Numbered from the stretch's first letter, positions 1-8,891 are shown. The stretch is DNA of 64,000 nucleotides from an uncultured Sphingomonadaceae bacterium (GCA_937996655.1 CALKUK010000012.1:496001-560000); one strand, 5' to 3'. Numbers and translations are program-made. The notes: generated by a model not told the origin, from the sequence alone.

Positions 1-1784
1 TCGACCGCCTCGCGCACTTCGCCTAAGGCATCTGGCAGGGTCTTGCGCGCCTCCTTCACCAGTGTCGACATCAGCGCATGACGATGGGCCTCCAGTAGAT
101 CGGCCAGCGCATCGAGCTTTGCCGCGCGGGCCTCGACGTTCAGTGCGGACCATGCCGCGTAGGCCGACTGCGCCACTGTCACAGCACTCCCGACAAGCGG
201 GGAAGGCAAAGCGGGCAGTGGACGGGCCGCTAGATCGGCGGCGACATCCGCAAGGATCGCCCGATCCTGCAGGTCCTCTCCGCCGCTGTTGCAGCGGTCG
301 GCAAACAAATCGGCTGGCAAGGGAATGGAGGCATGGCGGCTCCCACCGACGGCACGAATGCGCGTGACGGGATCAGCGAGCAGTTCCTCATCTGTTACAT
401 GCTCATCGGCCAGCTGGTGGACAAAGCTGCTATTGGCGCCATTTTCAAGCAGTCGCCGCACAAGATAGGCGAGCAGGTCCTGATGCCCGCCCACGGGCGC
501 GTAGATGCGGCAATGATATCCTTCGCGGCGGACAAGGTCTTCGTAAAGGCCGTCGCCCATGCCGTGGAGGCGCTGAAATTCAAAGTCGCGCGTCTCGCCC
601 GCCCATTCCAGGACGGACGCGACAGACAAGGCGTTGTGCGTGGCAAAGGCAGGGTAGATGTTCTTGGCGCGCAACATATCCCGCGCACAGGCCAGCCAGG
701 AGACGTCGGTGGCCGCCTTTCGGGTGAAGAGCGGATAGTCGCTGAGGCCTGTTTCCTGTGTGCGCTTGATCTCGCTGTCCCAATAGGCGCCTTTGACGAG
801 CCGGACGGTCATGCGGCGGCCGGTGGCGCGCCCCAGAGCGTCTGCCCATTGGATGACCGCGGGGGCACGCTTGGAATAGGCTTGCGCTGCCATGCCAAAG
901 CCGTCCCAATCCTTCAGCGCGGGCAGCCGGGCAACCGTCGAGATGATGGCGAGGCTCATTTTCAGCCGTTCAGACTCTTCGGCATCAACCGTCAGCGCAA
1001 TCCCGCGTCGCGCCGCGGCGAGGCAGAGCGTTTCCAGAAGATCGCACAGCATCGGCACGCAGCGCTCCCAATGGGCGACTTCATAACGCGGGTGGAGTGC
1101 GGACAATTTGACCGAGATGGAATGGCCGGCACCCGTTTGCTCAATGGCATCCAGATAGGATGCGAAATAGCGCTCCCCATTTGCAAAGGTCCGTGCGGCT
1201 TCACCCAGCATGTCAAAGCTTGCGACAAAGCCTTCATGCTCCGGCCGCCTCATGCGGTCACTTGCTTCTGCAATTGATCGGCCCATCACGAAGATTTCGC
1301 CCATCATGCGCATGGCGGCACCCACGGCCTGTCGGACAAAGGGTTCGCCGGCGCGGGACAGAAGTCGACGCAGGGTGCCGCTCTGTTCCTTCTCGCTGAC
1401 CAGCGCACGACCAATGACAAGGCCCCAGGTCGCAGAATTGACCAGCGTCGAATGTGACTTGCCTGAATGCGCTTTCCAATCAGCATCGCCCAGCTTGTCC
1501 GCGATCAGTGCGTCGGCTGTTTCCGGGTCCGGCACGCGCAAAAAGGCTTCGGCCAAAGCGAGCAGGGCAATGCCTTCCTGCGTGTTCAAACGATATTCGT
1601 TGAGGAACTGGTTCACCCAGCCGGAGGATTGCGCACGCCTCAAATCTGCAAGCAAACCGCCCGCGCGTGCGACGATGCGGTTCCGCTCTTCCGGGGTTGA
1701 GGCCGCCCGATCCAACAAGGGTTTCAGGACTTCGCTTTCCGGCGCGCGGTGAAGGTTTCGCATGAGCGACGTTGCGGAATCCAT
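1..1784 (-). CDS. putA: Bifunctional proline dehydrogenase / L-glutamate gamma-semialdehyde dehydrogenase PutA (5' part, runs off window)
   Basis: PutA oxidises proline to glutamate: an FAD-dependent proline dehydrogenase barrel followed by an NAD-dependent aldehyde dehydrogenase. About 594 N-terminal codons are visible, reading from an ATG at 1784 to the window edge without a stop. PRODH motifs are VKLSALHP (about residues 225-232), RLVKGAYWD (328-336), FATHN (380-384), RLHGMGDGLYE (405-415) and RRLLENGANSSF (443-454). The aldehyde dehydrogenase domain is just starting at the edge. The protein begins directly with the helical PutA region and lacks the N-terminal ribbon-helix-helix DNA-binding domain of E. 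coli PutA, so it is probably not its own repressor. It diverges from the MaoC-like gene across 93 bp. Confidence 0.93.
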   Translation of the reverse strand, partial: MDSATSLMRNLHRAPESEVLKPLLDRAASTPEERNRIVARAGGLLADLRRAQSSGWVNQFLNEYRLNTQEGIALLALAEAFLRVPDPETADALIADKLGDADWKAHSGKSHSTLVNSATWGLVIGRALVSEKEQSGTLRRLLSRAGEPFVRQAVGAAMRMMGEIFVMGRSIAEASDRMRRPEHEGFVASFDMLGEAARTFANGERYFASYLDAIEQTGAGHSISVKLSALHPRYEVAHWERCVPMLCDLLETLCLAAARRGIALTVDAEESERLKMSLAIISTVARLPALKDWDGFGMAAQAYSKRAPAVIQWADALGRATGRRMTVRLVKGAYWDSEIKRTQETGLSDYPLFTRKAATDVSWLACARDMLRAKNIYPAFATHNALSVASVLEWAGETRDFEFQRLHGMGDGLYEDLVRREGYHCRIYAPVGGHQDLLAYLVRRLLENGANSSFVHQLADEHVTDEELLADPVTRIRAVGGSRHASIPLPADLFADRCNSGGEDLQDRAILADVAADLAARPLPALPSPLVGSAVTVAQSAYAAWSALNVEARAAKLDALADLLEAHRHALMSTLVKEARKTLPDALGEVREAV

Positions 1785-1877
1785 GGCTTTTGACTCTGGC
1801 TAAATGACGGGCCTAAATCCTAGGCGGGAATCGCGCCTTTGTAATATTGTTGCGCGCTAGAATCGAGAGGAAACCTT

Positions 1878-2336
1878 ATGGCGATTGTGAGCAAAGAAGA
1901 GCTGTTTGCCCTGAAGGGCAAGGACATCGGAACGTCCGATTGGATGTTGATCGATCAGGATCGCGTGAACAAGTTTGCCGAAGCGACCGGCGATTTTCAG
2001 TTCATCCATGTTGATCCCGAGCGTGCAAAGCTGACGCCATTTGGCGGGCCGATTGCCCATGGCTTTCTGTCGCTGTCTCTGCTGCCGGTTCTGACGGCGC
2101 AAGCGGATCTTCCCCGCCTCGATGGCGTGAAGATGGGCGTCAACTATGGTGGCAACAAAACCCGCTTCATCGCGCCTGTGAAGGTTGGCAAGCGCGTGCG
2201 CGGGCATTTCAAAATGCTCGACATCGAAGAAAAGCGCCCCGGTCAGTTCCAGCAGACAATGGAGTTTACGCTGGAGATTGAAGGCGAAGACAAGCCCGCC
2301 CTGATGGCCGAGTGGATCACGCAGTTCTTCATCTGA
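1878..2336 (+). CDS. MaoC-family (R)-specific enoyl-CoA hydratase-like dehydratase
   Basis: A 152-residue single hot-dog-fold protein of the MaoC family, which hydrates enoyl-CoA or dehydrates 3-hydroxyacyl-CoA. The hydratase-2 signature is present: GDFQFIHVD with Asp39 and His44, then GPIAHGF at 57-63. A ribosome-binding site GAGGAAA lies 6-7 bases before the ATG at 1878. It is followed after 55 bp by a thiolase on the same strand, so the two probably act together in acyl-CoA breakdown. Substrate chain length cannot be told from sequence. Confidence 0.85.
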   Translation: MAIVSKEELFALKGKDIGTSDWMLIDQDRVNKFAEATGDFQFIHVDPERAKLTPFGGPIAHGFLSLSLLPVLTAQADLPRLDGVKMGVNYGGNKTRFIAPVKVGKRVRGHFKMLDIEEKRPGQFQQTMEFTLEIEGEDKPALMAEWITQFFI

Positions 2337-2391
2337 GGAACGATGCATCCTTCCCTCCCCGGGGCCAAAGAGTTTTTTCAGGAGAATAAGA

Positions 2392-3570
2392 ATGCGCAGC
2401 GCAGTTATCGTGTCCACCGCGCGCACGCCCATCGGGCGTGCCTATCGTGGGGCCTTCAACAACACCCCGTCCCCGACCTTGTCGGCGTTTTCGATTCGCG
2501 CCGCTGTTGAGCGCGCGGGCATTGATGGCGCAGAAGTCGATGACGTCTGCTGGGGTTCCGCGCTCCAGCAGGGCAGCCAGGCGGGCAACACCGCGCGCAC
2601 CGCTTTGTTGCGTGCGGGCCTTCCCGTGTCGGTGCCGGGCATGACCATCGATCGCCAGTGCTCATCGGGCCTGATGGCGATTGCGACGGCGGCCAAGCAG
2701 ATCATCGTCGACAATATGGACATTTGCATCGGTGGCGGCGTTGAATCGATCAGCCTCGTCCAGACGCCGGAAATGCGTGTTGCGCCGGACCCTGAGCTGC
2801 TGAAGATGCACAAGGACATCTACATGCCCATGTTGCAGACGGCCGAAGTCGTGGCCGCGCGTTATCAGGTCAGCCGCGACCGCCAGGACGAATATGGTCT
2901 TCAGTCGCAGCAGCGCACCGCCGCTGCGCAGGCCGCTGGCAAGTTCGATGACGAAATCGTCGCCTGCACGGCAACGATGGCGGTCGCGAACAAGGAAACG
3001 GGCGAAATCTCCCATAAGGAAGTGACGCTCACTAAGGATGAAGGCAACCGTGCGGACACCACGCTGGAAGGCCTTAAGTCCCTGAAGCCCGTCCTCGGCC
3101 CGGATATGAACATCACGGCTGGCAATGCCAGCCAGCTGTCGGATGGCTCCTCGGCCAGCGTTCTCATGGAAGAATCGCTCGCCGCCAAGAAGGGCCTCAC
3201 GCCGCTGGGCCGTTATGTCGGCATGGCCGTTGCCGGCACCGAGCCTGATGAAATGGGCATTGGTCCTGTCTATGCTATCCCCAAGCTGCTCCAGCGCTTT
3301 GGTCTGAAGATGGACGATATCGGGCTTTGGGAACTGAACGAAGCATTCGCGGTTCAGGTGCTCTATTGCGCGGACAAGCTGGGCATCCCAATGGATCGCC
3401 TCAACGTCAATGGCGGCGCGATTTCGATTGGTCATCCTTATGGCATGTCGGGCGCCCGCATGGTCGGCCACGCGCTGATCGAGGGCAAGCGCCGCGGCGT
3501 GAAATATGTCGTCATCACCATGTGCATCGGTGGCGGCCAAGGTGCCGCAGGTCTGTTCGAAGTCCTCTGA
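2392..3570 (+). CDS. Acetyl-CoA C-acyltransferase (thiolase)
   Basis: A 392-residue thiolase, full length for the family. It should cleave 3-ketoacyl-CoA, or condense two acetyl-CoA, by a Cys-His-Cys mechanism. Nucleophile Cys90 is in DRQCSSG, His348 in GHPYGMSG, and the proton-donor Cys378 in CIGGGQG near the C-terminus. AGGAGA lies just before the ATG. It follows the MaoC-like gene and is closed by a strong terminator at 3591. Sequence alone does not separate the beta-oxidation (FadA-like) from the biosynthetic (PhaA/AtoB-like) role; the MaoC neighbour suggests degradation. Confidence 0.9.
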   Translation: MRSAVIVSTARTPIGRAYRGAFNNTPSPTLSAFSIRAAVERAGIDGAEVDDVCWGSALQQGSQAGNTARTALLRAGLPVSVPGMTIDRQCSSGLMAIATAAKQIIVDNMDICIGGGVESISLVQTPEMRVAPDPELLKMHKDIYMPMLQTAEVVAARYQVSRDRQDEYGLQSQQRTAAAQAAGKFDDEIVACTATMAVANKETGEISHKEVTLTKDEGNRADTTLEGLKSLKPVLGPDMNITAGNASQLSDGSSASVLMEESLAAKKGLTPLGRYVGMAVAGTEPDEMGIGPVYAIPKLLQRFGLKMDDIGLWELNEAFAVQVLYCADKLGIPMDRLNVNGGAISIGHPYGMSGARMVGHALIEGKRRGVKYVVITMCIGGGQGAAGLFEVL

Positions 3571-3590
3571 TTTTCAAACACATGACGGTC

Positions 3591-3626
3591 GGGGCGGTCG
3601 CGTGTTGCGGCCGCCCCTTCTGTTTT
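3591..3626 (+). terminator. Rho-independent terminator after the thiolase gene
   Basis: An 11-bp GC-rich stem (3591-3601 with 3607-3617, including one G-U pair) with a 5-base loop, followed by TTCTGTTTT. It lies 20 bp after the thiolase stop and just before recF, so it separates the two transcription units. Confidence 0.75.
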
Positions 3627-3652
3627 GGAAATCCGGAGCCTAGAGAACGGGC

Positions 3653-4717
3653 GTGAGCATTACCCGCCTCAGCCTGACGGATTTCCGATCCTATCCCGAT
3701 CTTCTGATTGAGCCGGGGCCGGGTCTTGTCGTCCTGACTGGTGAGAATGGCGCGGGGAAGACGAACGTGCTCGAAGCCGTGTCCTTGCTGGTCCCGGGGC
3801 GCGGGCTGCGCGGCACGCCTCTGGGGCAGGTAGCCCGACAGGACGGGGCCGGTGGTTTCAGCGTAGCGGCCCGTCTGGGCGAAATTGAACTGGGCACCGG
3901 CACCCAGCCCAGTGCGCCGGAACGGCGGCTTGTCCGCATCAATGGGGCTCAGGCTTCAGCCACGGCTCTTGCGGAATGGCTGTCGATCATCTGGTTGACG
4001 CCGGCCATGGACCGGCTGTTCATGGAAGGCGCATCGGAGCGCCGGAAGTTTCTGGACCGGCTGGCCTTGGCGTTGGTCCCAGATCATGCCGTGCATGCGA
4101 CCCGGTATGAGGCCGCGATGCGGCAGCGCAATCGCCTGCTTACAGCAGACACGCCGCCAGACCCGGAATGGCTGACCGCACTTGAGCAGCAGATGGAGGT
4201 GCATGGCCTTGCGCTTTCTAGCGCGCGGGAGCGTGTCACCGCTGCTCTGGCCGGGCGGCTCGAAGCGCAGCCGGAAGGGCCGTTTGCGCGCGCATCTCTC
4301 GCGCTGGAGGGCTGGTCATCCTCAGATAGCCTCCAACCTTTGTTGAAGGCAGGTCGCGCTCGTGATGCAGCTGCCGGGCGAACGCTTGCTGGCCCACACC
4401 GCGTTGACCTGAAGGTGACGCATCTCGCCAAGCAGCAGGCGGCGGAGCGCTGTTCGACCGGAGAGCAGAAAGCGCTTTTGCTGGGTATCATCCTTGCCCA
4501 TGCGGAGTTGGTGGCCGAGCAGCGCGGCCAGCCGCCGGTCCTGTTGCTGGATGAAGTGGCCGCCCATCTCGACCCGCTGCGCCGGGCTAATCTCTTTGAC
4601 CGGCTCTCTGCCATGCAGGCACAAGTCTGGATGACAGGAACGGAGCCGAGCCTGTTTTCTGAAGCGCCTTCTGTGGCGACCCGTTACACCGTCCGCGACG
4701 GGGCTGTGCTGGCCTAA
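3653..4717 (+). CDS. recF: DNA replication/repair protein RecF
   Basis: RecF is an ABC-type ATPase of the SMC/Rad50 fold that helps RecO and RecR load RecA on gapped DNA. The 354-residue protein has Walker A GENGAGKT (30-37), the signature STGEQKALLLG (268-278) and Walker B VLLLDEVAAHLD (296-307). It uses a GTG start at 3653, where the conserved N-terminus (MSITRLSLTDFRSY) begins. It is not beside dnaA/dnaN/gyrB, which is common in alphaproteobacteria. Its end overlaps the end of the convergent AraC-type gene by 4 bp, with no terminator between them. Confidence 0.93.
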   Translation: MSITRLSLTDFRSYPDLLIEPGPGLVVLTGENGAGKTNVLEAVSLLVPGRGLRGTPLGQVARQDGAGGFSVAARLGEIELGTGTQPSAPERRLVRINGAQASATALAEWLSIIWLTPAMDRLFMEGASERRKFLDRLALALVPDHAVHATRYEAAMRQRNRLLTADTPPDPEWLTALEQQMEVHGLALSSARERVTAALAGRLEAQPEGPFARASLALEGWSSSDSLQPLLKAGRARDAAAGRTLAGPHRVDLKVTHLAKQQAAERCSTGEQKALLLGIILAHAELVAEQRGQPPVLLLDEVAAHLDPLRRANLFDRLSAMQAQVWMTGTEPSLFSEAPSVATRYTVRDGAVLA

Positions 4718-5556
4718 GCGAGCGTTTTACCGTCGACCCTTAGTTTCAGGCTTGCGGTGAACAAAGGTGTCGCTGCGCGTTGGAAGGCACCGGGCGTCAT
4801 ATTGGTATAGCGCCGGAATTCCCTGTTCAGATGGGATTGGTCGAAATAGCGCAAAGCCGCCAACTCGCTTTCGTCGGCATCGCTTAGGCCCCGCATCGCC
4901 GACGCCATGTCGAGGAAGCGGCATCGCTGCAGCACGGCCTTGGGTGATAGACCGAAGCCTGCGAGGCAGCGCCGCTCCAACTGCCTTGCCGATAGGCCAA
5001 GCAGCTTGGCGGCTTCTTCCACCCGGGCGGTGCTGTCGTTCCGGGCGATCGCCTCAAAGGCGGCAACGATGGGATCAATCTGATTAACGCCCACCCGCGT
5101 GAGCTGTTTTTCGATCGAGTTGGTCATGAGGGTGACCATGTCGCTGTCGGTGGCGGCTTTGGTTACGTCTGTTTCAACCGGGGCGGCAATGTCCGCATCC
5201 CATAGCGCAGACAGAGGTACAATGCGGTCTGCGACGTCTGCCGCCGGTGCGGCAAAAAGCGCGGGCCAAGCACTTGGCCGGACGGCAAAGGAGGCAACGG
5301 AAAACGGGCCTTTCACCCGAACCCGAACGGCGCGGGAATTAGCGCCGAATACAAGCGCGCCCGAAATCGGTGTCCAGTCGCCTTCCGGATCGGAATAGGC
5401 CCAATCTCCCTTCAGCAGAACGCGCACAAAGGCATTGTCGGCAAGGAGCATGTCTTCGAGCTCAAAACTGTCCGGCAGCGCGGCATCAAAAATGTAGAAC
5501 CTGCGCACAAAAGGCAGCAACCTCGACGCAGGAGCGTAGTTGCGCGACGACAACAT
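4714..5556 (-). CDS. AraC-family transcriptional regulator (copy 1)
   Basis: A 280-residue regulator with a roughly 150-residue N-terminal ligand or sensor domain and a C-terminal double helix-turn-helix of the AraC/XylS type. Recognisable HTH segments are ARVEEAAKLLGLSARQLERRC and LRYFDQSHLNREFRRYTNMTPGAF. It is a clear paralogue of the next gene upstream on the same strand (same opening, same domain order, shared FDQSH), so the pair arose by tandem duplication. The ATG at 5556 matches the paralogue's start. The effector is unknown. Confidence 0.88.
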   Translation of the reverse strand: MLSSRNYAPASRLLPFVRRFYIFDAALPDSFELEDMLLADNAFVRVLLKGDWAYSDPEGDWTPISGALVFGANSRAVRVRVKGPFSVASFAVRPSAWPALFAAPAADVADRIVPLSALWDADIAAPVETDVTKAATDSDMVTLMTNSIEKQLTRVGVNQIDPIVAAFEAIARNDSTARVEEAAKLLGLSARQLERRCLAGFGLSPKAVLQRCRFLDMASAMRGLSDADESELAALRYFDQSHLNREFRRYTNMTPGAFQRAATPLFTASLKLRVDGKTLA

Positions 5557-5667
5557 GCCTTATTCGCCCCCCTTTGATTGAGTCCCACCTCTGATCACGT
5601 GCTTGACCATAAAATTGGTCGGTATGCATCTCTTTTCAGAAGCGTCTTGTTTCGGGCGCCGATGGTT

Positions 5668-6498
5668 TCACGCCAGACCTTCTGCCCGCAACTTCAATCC
5701 GGCAGTTAAAAGCGGTGTGGGCGATCTTTCAAACGCGCCGGGCGGCAGCCCAATGAAGTGTTTGAACTCGTTTGTCCTGTGTGACTGGTCGAAATATCGC
5801 AGAGCGGCGAGCAGTTCCTGATCGGGGTCGCTAAACCCCCGCAGGGCGGTTGCCATGTCGAGAAAGCGGCTGCGGCGCAAAATGGTTTTGGGCAGATGCC
5901 CGAATGTGGCGAGGCAGCGTCGTTCGAGTTGACGCACCGAAAGCCCAAGTTTTTCAGCCGCGATGTGGACCGGCATTGTGCTGTCAAATTGGGCGATGTC
6001 TTCAAACAGGCGCATGGCGGTATCACCATTTGGTCGTCCGCGCCGTTCGTGGAGGGACAGCATCACCTCTTCGATCACCTTGATCGCTCCGATGTCGTCC
6101 GGCGCGTTCATGACGCCTTCCAGAATGTCTTCGGCGGCCGGTCCGATCAGGTCAGAGAGCGGCAACATCCGGTCAGCCACCTCATTTGCCGGACAATCGA
6201 ACAGGCCTTTCCAGCCGCTGGGGCGCACTGCAACTCCGACGACTTTGAAAGCGCCGCGACAGCGGACGTTGAGTGGCCATCCATTGGGACCAAAAAAGAC
6301 CGCCCGTCCGCTGGACGTCCAGTTGCCGGGGGATGTTTCTGCCGACCATTCCCCTTTCAGGAGGATGCGAATGAACGGAAATTCGGACAGCAATTTGTCT
6401 TCAAGGACATAATCGTCCGGCAAGTCGCCCTCAAACACATAGTGTCGGCGGATAAAAGGGCGCAGGCCCAAAGACGGCATATAATGTCTCGGAAGCAT
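5668..6498 (-). CDS. AraC-family transcriptional regulator (copy 2)
   Basis: The second member of the tandem pair, 276 residues from the ATG at 6498. That start was chosen over an upstream one at 6573 because MLPRHYMPS aligns with the paralogue's MLSSRNYAP and has GAAGG/GGGAGG sequences upstream. The N-terminal domain carries DYVLEDKLLSEFPFIRILLKG, matching FELEDMLLADNAFVRVLLKG in copy 1. The C-terminal AraC HTH includes AAEKLGLSVRQLERRC and FDQSHRTNEFKHFIGLPPGAF. It diverges from cysK. Ligand and targets are unknown. Confidence 0.87.
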   Translation of the reverse strand: MLPRHYMPSLGLRPFIRRHYVFEGDLPDDYVLEDKLLSEFPFIRILLKGEWSAETSPGNWTSSGRAVFFGPNGWPLNVRCRGAFKVVGVAVRPSGWKGLFDCPANEVADRMLPLSDLIGPAAEDILEGVMNAPDDIGAIKVIEEVMLSLHERRGRPNGDTAMRLFEDIAQFDSTMPVHIAAEKLGLSVRQLERRCLATFGHLPKTILRRSRFLDMATALRGFSDPDQELLAALRYFDQSHRTNEFKHFIGLPPGAFERSPTPLLTAGLKLRAEGLA

Positions 6499-6686
6499 TT
6501 CTACCTTCGCCTCCCTGGTCCATGTCTCTGGCCCTTCATACGGGCGACCATGTGGCAGTTTTGGTCTTATCATGCTGTGATGCCTGTCACGCCCCTAAAT
6601 ATAACAGGAAGGTTCAAGGGCAATTGACGGTCGGACAAAGCGTTCCTTTCTTGCCCGTGGGAGGGAAAACGCGCTACGGACGGATC

Positions 6687-7676
6687 ATGACCTTTGCTCA
6701 AAATGCCATCGGGTTGATCGGCAACACGCCTCTGGTGAAGTTGGAGGGCCCGTCTGCGGACAGTGGCTGCACCATCCTTGGCAAATGTGAATATGCGAAC
6801 CCCGGGGCCTCTGTGAAGGACAGGGCTGCGCTGTTCATTGTCGAAGACGCCGAAGCACGCGGTGCCCTGCAACCGGGCGGAACCATCGTTGAAGGCACCG
6901 CCGGCAATACCGGTATCGGCCTTGCGCTGGTCGCCAATGCCAAGGGCTATAAGACGATCATCGTCATGCCGGACACCCAAAGCCGCGAAAAGATGGATAC
7001 GCTGCGCGCACTGGGCGCAGAACTTGTGCTCGTTCCGCCTGCGCCGTTCGCAAATCCGGGGCATTTCGTGCACACATCCCGCCGGATCGCTGAAGAGACG
7101 CCCGGCGCTGTGTGGGCGAACCAGTTTGACAACATCGCGAACCGCAAGTCACATATCTTCGGGACGGCGGAAGAAATCTGGGAACAGACGGGCGGGCAGA
7201 TTGATGGTTTCACCTGTGCGGCGGGCACCGGCGGGACGATCGCCGGGGTCGGCTTGGGTCTGAAGTCCAAGCGGGAAGACATCACAATCGCCCTGACAGA
7301 CCCCTTTGGGGCCGCGTTGTTCAATTATTATGCGCATGGCGAATTGAAGGCGGAGGGCACGTCGGTTGCCGAAGGCATCGGGCAGGGCCGGATTACCGCC
7401 AATCTTGAAGGCGCGCCCATAGACACGCAGTTCCGTATTTCTGATGAAGAAGGACTCTATTGGGTCGGCCGGTTGTTGCAGGAGGAAGGGCTGTGCCTTG
7501 GCCTGTCTTCGGGGATCAATATCGCGGGTGCCGTTGCGCTGGCCAAACAGCTCGGCCCTGGCTCGACGGTGGTGACCATCCTGTGTGATACTGGGTTCCG
7601 TTATCTGTCGACCCTTTACAATGCGGAATGGCTTCGGTCGAAGAACCTGCCGGTGTTTGACTGGCTGAAAGGCTGA
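6687..7676 (+). CDS. cysK: Cysteine synthase A (O-acetylserine sulfhydrylase)
   Basis: Makes L-cysteine from O-acetylserine and sulfide with pyridoxal phosphate. The 329-residue protein starts at the ATG at 6687, where the family N-terminus (NAIGLIGNTPLVKL) begins. PLP-binding Lys44 is in NPGASVKDRAA, the substrate loop is TAGNTG (71-76), and the phosphate-binding loop is CAAGTGGTIAGV. The C-terminal SSGINIAGAVALA segment is typical. Two small envelope genes follow with short spacing, so they may be co-transcribed. Confidence 0.92.
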   Translation: MTFAQNAIGLIGNTPLVKLEGPSADSGCTILGKCEYANPGASVKDRAALFIVEDAEARGALQPGGTIVEGTAGNTGIGLALVANAKGYKTIIVMPDTQSREKMDTLRALGAELVLVPPAPFANPGHFVHTSRRIAEETPGAVWANQFDNIANRKSHIFGTAEEIWEQTGGQIDGFTCAAGTGGTIAGVGLGLKSKREDITIALTDPFGAALFNYYAHGELKAEGTSVAEGIGQGRITANLEGAPIDTQFRISDEEGLYWVGRLLQEEGLCLGLSSGINIAGAVALAKQLGPGSTVVTILCDTGFRYLSTLYNAEWLRSKNLPVFDWLKG

Positions 7677-7678
7677 AC

Positions 7679-7948
7679 ATGTCTGGCGAAGACTCTGGTG
7701 GAGATCGCAAGGAAAGCTGGCGCCGGATCCGCGTCGGGCTGACGGGGCTTGGCGGCATCCTGCTGTTGATCGGGCTGGCGAGCGCGATGCTGGAACGCAT
7801 CAGCCCGCGTACGCCTGAGCCTGTCGCCGTCGCTGACGGCCTATTGGGGAATTCGGTTCAGGCCCCGGAGAGTGAGCCTCTGGCAGAACTCGGCGTCGCG
7901 CCCGGCGCGGCAGAGCCGACGCAAGGCTCAAAGCCCGCGGCCAAGTAG
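7679..7948 (+). CDS. Small single-pass membrane protein, unknown function
   Basis: An 89-residue protein starting 3 bases after the cysK stop. It has a charged N-terminus, one hydrophobic helix at about residues 19-41 (VGLTGLGGILLLIGLASAML) and an Ala/Pro/Glu-rich tail that would lie outside the membrane. I recognise no family. Its stop abuts the start of the next gene, so the two are probably translated together. It may be a membrane partner of that lipoprotein, but this rests on position only. Confidence 0.6.
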   Translation: MSGEDSGGDRKESWRRIRVGLTGLGGILLLIGLASAMLERISPRTPEPVAVADGLLGNSVQAPESEPLAELGVAPGAAEPTQGSKPAAK

Positions 7949-8686
7949 ATGCGGGCGGCCTTTGCGGCGCTCCTGCTGGCAGCGTGCAGCCAGCCAATGC
8001 CGGCTGAAGACCGGCCAAAAGTCGATATTCTGACAGGCCTTCCCCTTTTTTGGGGGGAGGGCGATGTCGCTGATGTGTTGAGCGGGTCCGCGCATCGCTC
8101 CCCGTTATTGGATGCGCTTGGTCGCCGATGGACGCTTCAGCCGCTTGATGTCGCGCGGCGCGCGGCACTGTCCAAAGTCGATCGCCTGTTGATCATCCAG
8201 CCGCAGGCGCTGGCGCCGGATGAGCTTGTCGAGATCGACCGTTGGGTGCGTCGGGGCGGACGGCTTCTGGTGCTTGCTGATCCTGATTTGCGTTGGGCCT
8301 CCACTCTGCCGGCGGGTGACCCGCGGCGCGCGCCAATGGCTTCTCTGCTGGCTCCTTTGTTCGACCATTGGGGCGCAACGCTGGTGCCCACGTCAGGCCT
8401 GTCGCCCGCGGCTGAGGAGCTCGAGGGCTACAACATTGTGTTCGACAGTCCCGGCAGCTGGGAGGTGAAGGGTCAGAAGTGCGCCCCGACGTCTCTTCGT
8501 ATTCTCAAATGCAGCATCGGCAAGGGCGAGGCGGTTTTGGTGTCGGACGTCGACTTTGCGAATCCGGTTTGGGCGACGACCACGAGCGGACGCAATTATG
8601 CGGCGCTTGATGCCCTGATGGCGCGGGTCTGGCCGAGAGGCGAAGGGGCTGGTCCGGAACAAAATAAGGACAAACCGCCCGGATAG
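7949..8686 (+). CDS. Putative lipoprotein with GldG/DUF4350-like domain
   Basis: A 245-residue protein with a lipoprotein-type signal (AAFAALLLAAC, lipidated Cys about residue 13). The body resembles the ABC-transporter auxiliary (GldG-like) or DUF4350 domain: KVDILTGLPLFWGEG, VDRLLIIQPQALAPDELVEIDRWVRRGGRLLVLADPD, and a late NPVWATTTSGRNYAALDALM segment. That fold usually accompanies an ABC exporter, but no ABC ATPase or permease lies nearby. The ATG at 7949 directly follows the stop of the small membrane protein. Function unknown; the domain call is by eye. Confidence 0.6.
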   Translation: MRAAFAALLLAACSQPMPAEDRPKVDILTGLPLFWGEGDVADVLSGSAHRSPLLDALGRRWTLQPLDVARRAALSKVDRLLIIQPQALAPDELVEIDRWVRRGGRLLVLADPDLRWASTLPAGDPRRAPMASLLAPLFDHWGATLVPTSGLSPAAEELEGYNIVFDSPGSWEVKGQKCAPTSLRILKCSIGKGEAVLVSDVDFANPVWATTTSGRNYAALDALMARVWPRGEGAGPEQNKDKPPG

Positions 8687-8720
8687 GTGAATATTTGCAG
8701 AAAAATACGGCGTTTGGCAT

Positions 8721-8778
8721 GAAATCCCCATTTCACCCGTCAAATCCCTTGCTCACCCCAATAATGATTGATATCCCC
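8721..8778 (+). promoter_or_regulatory. Probable MraZ operator: four to five CCC boxes at 10-bp period
   Basis: CCC triplets begin at 8726, 8736, 8746 and 8756, exactly 10 bp apart, with another in phase at 8776. Read on the - strand they are GGG boxes (TGGGG, AAGGG, ACGGG, TGGGG). The known MraZ operator in E. coli and other bacteria is a direct repeat of TGGGN separated by 5 bases, also a 10-bp period. The array lies about 115-165 bp before the mraZ start, in the leader of the dcw operon, consistent with autoregulation. Confidence 0.65.
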
Positions 8779-8891
8779 TGTTTCCGTCAGATTGGGGCGG
8801 GGCTGTCCTGATTCTCGTATGAAACAACCGGTCGCTGCATGGTGCTGTGATCGGGGAGGCGGCCCTTTTGCTTCAAAGGCAGAGGGATGCT

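Noticed and set aside
333..1277. 314-codon + strand frame at the left edge
   Set aside because: It is antisense to the PutA proline dehydrogenase domain, whose motifs are intact on the - strand.
8768..8793. TTGATA/CAGATT as the dcw promoter
   Set aside because: The spacer is only 14 bp, and no better -10 lies at 16-18 bp.
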